NCBI RefSeq assembly: GCF_031583025.1
Contig: NZ_CP134062.1
Location: forward strand, 1,550,001-1,614,000
Reading direction: 5' to 3'
Source of the DNA: Mycobacterium sp. Z3061
GTDB taxonomy: Bacteria; Actinomycetota; Actinomycetes; Mycobacteriales; Mycobacteriaceae
Length of the DNA: 64,000 bases
Shown: in pieces, positions 57,760-64,000 of the stretch
Layout of the letters: each line of letters begins with the position of its first letter
Position numbering within the stretch: position 1 is the first letter of the stretch
Program-made: the position numbers and the translations under genes
Notes under the pieces: generated by a model
The model's input: only the letters and a program-made list of their open reading frames with translations
Database searches by the model: none
What the model was told of the DNA's origin: nothing

Positions 57760-59151
57760 ATGTCGTGGCCCGCCGAGGCTGTCCACCGTGTCATCAAGGC
57801 CTATGACGTCCGCGGCCTGGTCGGCGAGCAGATCAACGAGGCGCTGGTCACCGATGTCGGAGCCGCGTTCGCCAGGTTGATGCGCAGCGAAGGCGCCAGC
57901 CAAGTGGTGATCGGCCACGACATGCGCGACAGTTCACCCTCGCTGTCGGCGGCCTTCGCCGCCGGCGTCACCGGCCAGGGCCTGGACGTGGTGCGCATCG
58001 GGCTGGCCTCCACCGACCAGTTGTATTTCGCCTCGGGATTGCTGGACTGTCCCGGCGCCATGTTCACCGCCAGCCACAACCCGGCGGCGTACAACGGCAT
58101 CAAACTGTGCCGGGCCGGAGCCAAGCCGGTCGGCGCCGACACCGGGCTGACCACCATCAGCGAGGACCTGATCGCCGGCGTGCCCGGGCACGACGGGCCG
58201 CGCGGTTCGGTCACCGACAAGGATGTGCTGACCGACTACGGGGTGTTCCTGCGCTCGCTGGTCAACACCGAGGGACTGCGCCCGCTGCGGGTCGCGGTGG
58301 ACGCCGGCAACGGCATGGCCGGCCATACCGCGCCGGCGGTGCTCGGTGCGATCGACTCGATCACGTTGCTGCCCTTGTACTTCGAGCTCGACGGCACGTT
58401 CCCCAATCACGAGGCCAACCCGCTGGACCCGGCGAACCTGGTCGACCTGCAGAACTTCGTGCGCGAAACCGGCGCCGATATCGGGCTCGCGTTCGACGGC
58501 GACGCCGACCGCTGCTTCGTTGTCGACGAGCGCGGCCGGCCGGTCTCGCCGTCCACCGTGACCAGCCTGGTGGCGGCCCGCGAGCTGGGCCGGGAGATCG
58601 GCGCCACGGTGATCCACAACGTGATCACCTCGCGCGCGGTGCCGGAGCTGGTGGTCGAGCGCGGCGGCACGCCGCTGCGTTCGCGCGTCGGCCACTCCTA
58701 CATCAAGGCGCTGATGGCCGAAAGCGGCGCGATCTTCGGCGGTGAACACTCGGCGCACTATTACTTCCGCGATTTCTGGGGCGCCGACTCCGGCATGCTG
58801 GCCGCGTTGTACGTGCTGGCCGCGCTCGGCGAGCAAGACCGGCCCTTGTCGGAACTCACCGCGGACTACCAGCGCTACGAATCCTCCGGCGAGATCAACT
58901 TCACCGTCGCCGACGCGCCCGCGTGTGTGGAGGCCGTGTTGAAGACATTCGCGAGCCGGATCCAGTCCATCGATCACTTGGACGGCGTGACGGTCGACCT
59001 GGGCGACGGCAGTTGGTTCAACCTGCGCAGCTCCAACACCGAGCCGCTCTTGCGGCTGAATGTGGAGGGGCGCAGCATCGAGGATGTGGACGCCGTGGTC
59101 GCACAGGTCAGCGCCGAAATCGGCGCGCAGGCAACCGGAGCCGGACCGTGA
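57760..59151 (+). CDS. manB: Phosphomannomutase/phosphoglucomutase ManB
   Basis: 463 residues, ATG 57760 with CAGGAG upstream. The alpha-D-phosphohexomutase signature T-A-S-H-N-P (phosphoserine about 105), the metal loop D-G-D-A-D-R, the sugar-binding G-G-E-H-S-A and the C-terminal phosphate-site R-S-S-N-T-E-P are intact. It interconverts mannose-6-P and mannose-1-P for GDP-mannose. The stop overlaps the next start by three bases (GTGA). Orthologue of Rv3257c. Confidence 0.94.
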   Translation: MSWPAEAVHRVIKAYDVRGLVGEQINEALVTDVGAAFARLMRSEGASQVVIGHDMRDSSPSLSAAFAAGVTGQGLDVVRIGLASTDQLYFASGLLDCPGAMFTASHNPAAYNGIKLCRAGAKPVGADTGLTTISEDLIAGVPGHDGPRGSVTDKDVLTDYGVFLRSLVNTEGLRPLRVAVDAGNGMAGHTAPAVLGAIDSITLLPLYFELDGTFPNHEANPLDPANLVDLQNFVRETGADIGLAFDGDADRCFVVDERGRPVSPSTVTSLVAARELGREIGATVIHNVITSRAVPELVVERGGTPLRSRVGHSYIKALMAESGAIFGGEHSAHYYFRDFWGADSGMLAALYVLAALGEQDRPLSELTADYQRYESSGEINFTVADAPACVEAVLKTFASRIQSIDHLDGVTVDLGDGSWFNLRSSNTEPLLRLNVEGRSIEDVDAVVAQVSAEIGAQATGAGP

Positions 59152-60215
59152 GTGCGGTCGGGGCCGTCGATCTCGAGGATGCCGACGGCCTGATCGCCGC
59201 CGACCGCGACGGGCTGCTGCGGGCGGCGTCGATGGCCGGTGCGCAGGTGCGTTCCGTGGCGGCCGCCGTCAGTGAAGGCGAGTTGGACTCGCTGCGCGGG
59301 GAGGACCGGGTGCGCAGCGTCATCTGGGTGGCCGGGCGCGGCGCCGCCGAGACCGCGGGCGCCCTGCTTGCCGCGACGCTGGCCACCGCAGCGGCCGATC
59401 GCGCGCTGGTCACCGAGGCGCCGCCGTGGGTCGGCCCGCTCGATGTGCTGATCGTCGCCGGCGACGATCCCGGTGATCCCGCGCTGGTGGGCGCGGCCGC
59501 GACCGGGGTGCGCCGGGGCTCGCGGGTGGTCGTGGTGGCACCGTTCGAGGGCCCGTTGCGGGACTCCACCGCCGGTCGGGTCGCGGTGCTGTCCCCGCGC
59601 CTGCCCGCGCCCGAGGAGTTCGGGTTGTGCCGGTATCTGGCCGCCGGCCTCGCGGTGCTGCAAACGGTCGACTCCCGGCTCAGTGTCGACCTGGCCGCGC
59701 TGGCCGACGAACTGGACGCCGAGGCGTTGCGTAACAGCGCGGGCCGGGATCTGTTCACCAACCCGGCCAAGACGCTGGCCGCCCGGATGACCGACTGCCA
59801 GGTCGCGCTGGCCGGCGACAGCGCCGCGACCTTGGCGCTGGCCCGGCACGGCAGTTCGGTGTTGCTCCGCGTCGCGCAGCAGGCCGCGGCGGCCGCCGGT
59901 CTGGGCGACGCGCTGGCCGCACTGCGCAGCGGGCCGCGTGGGTTCGCCGATCCCGCCGACGCGCTCTTCCACGACGAGCAGATCGACGGCCCGCTGCCCC
60001 GGCGGCTGCGCGTGCTGGCACTGACGCTGGCTGCCGAGCGGACCGTGGTCGCCGCCCGGGTGGCCGGGTTCGACGACGTCTATCTGCTGGGGGCGGAGGA
60101 TATGCAGGAACTGCCTTCCGCACCAACCGCGGCGTCCCGCGCCGAGCAGCAACTGGCAGTATTGGCCGTTCGGCTGGAGATGGCCGCGGTTTACCTGCGA
60201 CTGGCACGGGGATAG
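59148..60215 (+). CDS. TobH-like/SIS-type protein between manB and manA (Rv3256c-like)
   Basis: 355 residues from GTG 59148, overlapping the manB stop by three bases. The fold is helix-rich and Ala-rich with V-R-S-V-I-W-V-A-G-R-G-A-A-E-T-A-G near residue 50 and V-L-I-V-A-G-D-D-P near 100, a pattern of sugar isomerase (SIS)-like or TobH-type proteins. The key catalytic residues of sugar isomerases are not evident. It matches Rv3256c in sequence and in place between manB and manA, which implies a mannose-metabolism role. The manA GTG follows after seven bases. Confidence 0.82.
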   Translation: MSAVGAVDLEDADGLIAADRDGLLRAASMAGAQVRSVAAAVSEGELDSLRGEDRVRSVIWVAGRGAAETAGALLAATLATAAADRALVTEAPPWVGPLDVLIVAGDDPGDPALVGAAATGVRRGSRVVVVAPFEGPLRDSTAGRVAVLSPRLPAPEEFGLCRYLAAGLAVLQTVDSRLSVDLAALADELDAEALRNSAGRDLFTNPAKTLAARMTDCQVALAGDSAATLALARHGSSVLLRVAQQAAAAAGLGDALAALRSGPRGFADPADALFHDEQIDGPLPRRLRVLALTLAAERTVVAARVAGFDDVYLLGAEDMQELPSAPTAASRAEQQLAVLAVRLEMAAVYLRLARG

Positions 60216-60222
60216 ATAAACG

Positions 60223-61449
60223 GTGGAACTGCTACGCGGAGCGTTACGAACGTACGCCTGGGGATCACGCACCGCCATCGCCGAATTCACCGGTCGGCCG
60301 GTGCCTGCCGCGCATCCCGAGGCCGAACTGTGGTTCGGTGCCCACCCCGGTGACCCGGCCTGGCTGGAGACACCAGAGGGCGAGACCTCGCTGCTGGCCG
60401 AGCTCACCGATGATCCCGAGGGGCAGCTGGGGCCCGCCTCGCGGGCGCGGTTCGGCGACGTGCTGCCGTTTCTGGTCAAGGTGCTGGCCGCCGACGAGCC
60501 GCTGTCGCTGCAGGCGCACCCGAGCGCCGCGCAGGCGCTCGAGGGTTTCGCACGCGAAGAGCGCCTGGGTATCCCGGTGAACTCGCCGGTGCGCAACTAC
60601 CGCGATACCAGCCACAAGCCGGAGTTGCTGGTGGCGTTGCAGCCCTTCGAGGCGCTCGCCGGCTTCCGTCAGGCCTCCAGGACCACCGAGTTGCTGCGGG
60701 CACTCAACGTGTCCGATCTCGATCCCTTCATCGACCTGCTGAACGACCAGTCGGACGCCGACGGCCTGCGCGCCCTGTTCACCACCTGGATCACCGCGCC
60801 GCAGCCCGACCTCGACGTGCTGGTGCCGGCTGTGCTCGACGGCGCTATTCAGTACATCAGTTCCGGGGCAACGGAATTCGCGGCCGAGCTGAAGACGCTG
60901 CTGGAGCTGGGGGAGCGGTACCCCGGTGATGCCGGGGTGCTGGCGGCGCTGTTGCTCAACCGCATCACCCTGGCTCCGTGCGAGGCCATCTTCCTGCCGG
61001 CCGGCAACCTGCACACCTACCTGCGCGGTTTCGCGGTGGAGGTGATGGCCAACTCCGACAACGTGTTACGCGGTGGCCTCACGCCCAAGCACGTCGACGT
61101 GCCCGAGCTGCTGCGGGTGCTGGACTTCACGCCGACGGCCGAGGCGCAGCTGCGGCCGTCAATGCACCGCGACGGCCTGGAACGGATCTATGACACGCCG
61201 GCCGACGAGTTCGCGCTGGCGCTGCTGGTGCTCGACGGCGATCACCTCGGCCACGAGGTCGACGCGCCGTCGAGCCATGACGGGCCGCAGATCCTGTTGT
61301 GCGCCGAGGGCTCGATCACCGTGCACGGTAAATCCGGGTCGCTGACGCTCGAGCGAGGCGCGGCAGCGTGGGTCGGCGCCGACGACGGCCCGATCCGCCT
61401 GTCCGCAGAGCGTCCCGCCAAGCTGTTCCGGGCTACCGTGGGCGTGTGA
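60223..61449 (+). CDS. manA: Mannose-6-phosphate isomerase ManA
   Basis: 408 residues from GTG 60223. Type I phosphomannose isomerase: Q-A-H-P-S (zinc-ligand Gln/His), H-K-P-E-L-L-V-A-L, E-A-I-F-L-P-A-G-N-L-H-T-Y-L-R-G and N-V-L-R-G-G-L-T-P-K-H. It interconverts fructose-6-P and mannose-6-P, the entry to mannosylation. Same length as M. tuberculosis ManA (Rv3255c). The last 17 bases overlap the convergent flavoprotein gene. Confidence 0.94.
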   Translation: MELLRGALRTYAWGSRTAIAEFTGRPVPAAHPEAELWFGAHPGDPAWLETPEGETSLLAELTDDPEGQLGPASRARFGDVLPFLVKVLAADEPLSLQAHPSAAQALEGFAREERLGIPVNSPVRNYRDTSHKPELLVALQPFEALAGFRQASRTTELLRALNVSDLDPFIDLLNDQSDADGLRALFTTWITAPQPDLDVLVPAVLDGAIQYISSGATEFAAELKTLLELGERYPGDAGVLAALLLNRITLAPCEAIFLPAGNLHTYLRGFAVEVMANSDNVLRGGLTPKHVDVPELLRVLDFTPTAEAQLRPSMHRDGLERIYDTPADEFALALLVLDGDHLGHEVDAPSSHDGPQILLCAEGSITVHGKSGSLTLERGAAAWVGADDGPIRLSAERPAKLFRATVGV

Positions 61450-62845
61450 CCAGCCCGCGCTGACGACCCTGAGCGCGCAACTCCCTGCGCTCTTTCACCC
61501 ACAGCCGCATGTTGTGCGCCATCGTCCGCCCGATCAGCTTCGCCGGCGGAATCATGTAGAGACTGTCCAGCAGCGAGAACCGGCGTAAGAACCATTCCGC
61601 CAGAACGGGATCCGTCTCGGCGGCGCCGAGGAACTGGTCGAACAGCCCGCCCACCGCCCGCCACCACCGTGGCTCGGGGTTGCCGGTGGCGTGGTGCAGG
61701 GCCACGTCGCCGATCGCGTTCATCATCCAGACCGGGAAGGTGGTCTTGGCAGTGAACCGGGCGAGGGTGCCCGCCAGATCCCCTTCCGGGGCCGCGAGCG
61801 CCCGGCGCAGGTTGCCGGCCTGGATGGACGTCATCGTCATGCCCTGGCCGAACGTCGGGTTGAAACTGGCCACCGCGTCCCCGAACGGGATGATGCCCGC
61901 CGGGAAGCGCTCGAGCTTGTGGTAGCGACGCCAGCGGCTCACCGGGAAGGCGTGATAAGCCGGTTCCCCCAGCGGCTCGGCATGCGCGAGTGCGGCGTTG
62001 AAATGGTCCGGGAGCAGATCCTCAGCCAGGGCCAGCATCTCGGGGAAGGTCCGCGGCGGCTTCTCGTGTGCCACCCCGAACGTGGTCAGCACCCATGTGC
62101 CGTCCTCGTAGTACAGCATGCCCAGCCCCAGTGACTTGTCGTGCGAGGCGCCGGCGACCACCACCTTTTCGGCGATCAGCCCTTCGGGCATGCGGAATTG
62201 GTGTGTGGCGTAGTTGATTCCGATGTCGACGGTCGCCTCCGGGGCACGCTGATAGCCCCACTGGTCCAACCACACCGGCAGCCGGGTACCGCGGCCCGCG
62301 GCGTCGACCACCAGGTCGGCGGCGACAAACTCCGGCTCTTCACCCGGCACCGCCGGGTCCAGCAGCACGCCGGTCACCCGCTGCAGGGCCGGTTCGAAAC
62401 GCGGCTCGGCGACCGGGCGCCGGACGATCTCCACGTTGTCGATGTCGAGCACGCGGCGCCGGATCTGCCACTCCAGGTGCGGGCGGCTGGGCACGTAGGC
62501 GGTGAACTCGTCGCGCAGGGTGTGCCCGGTGCCCAGGACGTGGCCGGCGGCGCCGAGATGAATGCAATCCGGCCGGTTTTCGAGCATCGGCACGCCCGCG
62601 GCCACCATGTCTTCCAGCAGACCGGGAAACAGGCTCTCGAACTCGTTGGCCCCGCGCGCCATCAGCATGTGCAGATGACGGTCCTGGGGGACGGTGGCGC
62701 GGTTGGCCGGTGTGCCCGGCAGGTCGTCCCGCTCGAATACCGTCACCCGCCCATAGAAGTCGGAAAGCACCCGCGCCGCGGACAGCCCCGCGATGCTCGC
62801 TCCGATCACCACCGCATGATTCTTGTTCTCTACGCTCCCCACCAT
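61433..62845 (-). CDS. FAD-dependent monooxygenase-like protein (Rv3254-like)
   Basis: 470 residues from ATG 62845 (M-V-G-S-V-E-N-K-N); longer in-frame extension is antisense to the permease gene. Rossmann motif V-V-I-G-A-S-I-A-G-L-S-A-A-R-V at 12-26, then E-R-D-D-L-P-G, and the second FAD motif G-D-A-V-A-S-F-N-P-T-F-G-Q-G-M of the PHBH/geranylgeranyl-reductase type flavoproteins. Substrate unknown. It matches M. tuberculosis Rv3254. It is divergent from the permease gene with 60 bases between starts. Confidence 0.87.
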   Translation of the reverse strand: MVGSVENKNHAVVIGASIAGLSAARVLSDFYGRVTVFERDDLPGTPANRATVPQDRHLHMLMARGANEFESLFPGLLEDMVAAGVPMLENRPDCIHLGAAGHVLGTGHTLRDEFTAYVPSRPHLEWQIRRRVLDIDNVEIVRRPVAEPRFEPALQRVTGVLLDPAVPGEEPEFVAADLVVDAAGRGTRLPVWLDQWGYQRAPEATVDIGINYATHQFRMPEGLIAEKVVVAGASHDKSLGLGMLYYEDGTWVLTTFGVAHEKPPRTFPEMLALAEDLLPDHFNAALAHAEPLGEPAYHAFPVSRWRRYHKLERFPAGIIPFGDAVASFNPTFGQGMTMTSIQAGNLRRALAAPEGDLAGTLARFTAKTTFPVWMMNAIGDVALHHATGNPEPRWWRAVGGLFDQFLGAAETDPVLAEWFLRRFSLLDSLYMIPPAKLIGRTMAHNMRLWVKERRELRAQGRQRGLVTRPR

Positions 62846-62905
62846 TCCCGCAGAGTACCCAGTACTGTGCGGACACAACTGCAGGTGAGGAGAAGGGGCG
62901 GGCAG

Positions 62906-64000
62906 ATGTCCGGTCGCTGGCGCACGAAATCGGTCGAGCAATCGATCGCCGACACCGACGAGCCGACGACCCGGCTCCGCAAGGACCTGACCTGGCTTGA
63001 CCTGGTGGTCTTCGGCGTCTCGGTGGTGATCGGGGCCGGCATCTTCACCGTCACCGCATCCACCACCGGCGACATCACCGGCCCGGCGATCTGGATCTCG
63101 TTTCTGATCGCGGCAGGCACCTGCGCCCTGGCGGCGTTGTGCTACGCCGAATTCGCCTCCACCCTGCCGGTGGCCGGCAGCGCCTACACCTTCTCCTACG
63201 CCACCTTCGGAGAGTTTCTGGCCTGGATCATCGGCTGGAATCTGGTGCTGGAGTTGGCAATCGGCGCGGCGGTGGTCGCCAAGGGCTGGTCCAGCTACCT
63301 CGGGACGGTATTCGGGTTCGCCGGCGGCACCGTCGCGCTGGGGCCGATCGACTTTGACTGGGGCGCGCTGCTGATCGTCACGCTGGTGGCGATTCTGCTG
63401 GTGCTGGGCACCAAGCTGTCGTCCCGGTTCTCCGCCGTGGTCACTGCGATCAAGGTGTCGGTCGTCATCCTGGTCGTGATCGTCGGCTCCTTCTATATCA
63501 AGGCCGCCAACTTCACGCCGTTCATCCCCAAACCCGAAGCCGAGCATCAGGGCAGGGGCATGGACCAGTCCGTGCTGTCGCTGCTGACCGGCGCCGGTGG
63601 CAGCCACTACGGCTGGTACGGCGTGCTGGCGGGCGCCTCGATCGTCTTCTTCGCGTTCATCGGGTTCGACATCGTGGCGACCATGGCCGAGGAGACCAAG
63701 AACCCGCAGCGCGACGTCCCACGAGGCATCCTGGCCTCACTCGGCGTCGTGACGCTGCTCTACGTGGCGGTGGCGGTCGTGCTGTCCGGAATGGTGTCCT
63801 ACACCCAGCTGCGCACCGTACCCGGGCACGGGCAGGCGAACCTGGCCACCGCGTTCCAGGCCAACGGCATCTACTGGGCCAGCGGAATCATCTCGGTCGG
63901 AGCGCTGGCCGGCCTGACCACGGTGGTGATGGTGCTGATGCTCGGCCAGTGCCGGGTGCTCTTCGCGATGGCGCGCGACGGTCTGTTGCCCCGGAGCCTG
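62906..64000 (+). CDS. APC-family amino-acid permease (Rv3253c-like), 3' end outside window
   Basis: 365 codons are present, with no stop before the window edge; ATG 62906 follows GAGGAGAAGGGG. After a cytoplasmic lead (T-K-S-V-E-Q-S-I-A-D-T-D-E-P), helices begin with D-L-V-V-F-G-V-S-V-V-I-G-A-G-I-F-T-V-T-A, the unwound substrate-binding G-x-G-I-F motif of APC transporters. The segment G-F-D-I-V-A-T-M-A-E-E-T-K-N-P-Q-R-D-V-P matches the cationic-amino-acid branch. About nine of the expected 12 helices are visible. Substrate is unproven. Confidence 0.9.
   Translation, partial: MSGRWRTKSVEQSIADTDEPTTRLRKDLTWLDLVVFGVSVVIGAGIFTVTASTTGDITGPAIWISFLIAAGTCALAALCYAEFASTLPVAGSAYTFSYATFGEFLAWIIGWNLVLELAIGAAVVAKGWSSYLGTVFGFAGGTVALGPIDFDWGALLIVTLVAILLVLGTKLSSRFSAVVTAIKVSVVILVVIVGSFYIKAANFTPFIPKPEAEHQGRGMDQSVLSLLTGAGGSHYGWYGVLAGASIVFFAFIGFDIVATMAEETKNPQRDVPRGILASLGVVTLLYVAVAVVLSGMVSYTQLRTVPGHGQANLATAFQANGIYWASGIISVGALAGLTTVVMVLMLGQCRVLFAMARDGLLPRSL

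Overview
The window is about 64 kb of high-G+C actinobacterial DNA. It comes from a slow-growing, non-tuberculous Mycobacterium that carries PE_PGRS genes. The evidence is two PE_PGRS genes, a PPE gene, a UsfY-RsbW-SigF locus, AccA3/AccD5/AccE5, WhiB2, the F420 genes fbiA/fbiB, and an almost unbroken run of orthologues of M. tuberculosis Rv3298c to Rv3253c in inverted orientation. Gene names rest on recognised protein sequence and gene order; no database search was run.

Layout. 1-7.8 kb: end of a PPE gene, LpqC-like lipoprotein esterase, nei and lhr repair genes, TetR regulator. 7.8-10.8 kb: SigF stress locus (membrane protein, usfY, rsbW, sigF) with two SigF-type promoters of identical spacing, plus a convergent STAS gene overlapping the end of sigF. 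11-20 kb: acyl-CoA carboxylase genes (accA3; accD5-accE5-maf) and sulfur genes (sufE-like, sseA), interrupted at 14.8-17.4 kb by an accessory cassette that looks like a type VII secretion substrate pair with a toxin-like domain and two tandem paralogues of unknown function. 20-23.4 kb: a second insertion, a KstD-like flavoprotein and a PE_PGRS gene. 23.5-28.6 kb: birA, PH-domain protein, GtrA-like protein, purK-purE, fadE25. 28.7-32 kb: a third insertion, a translationally coupled signalling operon (REC-PP2C phosphatase, CHASE3 histidine kinase, response regulator). 32-43.7 kb: SulP-carbonic anhydrase fusion, TetR, a large PE_PGRS gene broken by a 20-base sequencing adapter, CaiB-family transferase, methyltransferase, FadD ligase, small membrane protein. 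43.7-51.5 kb: ctpC-pacL1 metal efflux, lcp1, and the rmlD-wbbL-manC cell-wall operon. 51.5-56 kb: fbiA-fbiB-mamA-Nudix operon. 56-64 kb: whiB2, the manB-Rv3256c-manA mannose pathway, a flavoprotein and the start of an amino-acid permease cut by the window end.

How the parts work together. Cell-envelope supply dominates: carboxylated acyl-CoA precursors, rhamnosyl and mannosyl donors and their transferases, and Lcp1 ligation. Stress control is the second theme: SigF partner switching, WhiB2, and a PP2C phosphatase operon of the type that can act on STAS antagonists. The accessory insertions are where new biology is most likely. The adapter at 36,074-36,093 is an assembly artefact that affects how the large PE_PGRS gene must be read.
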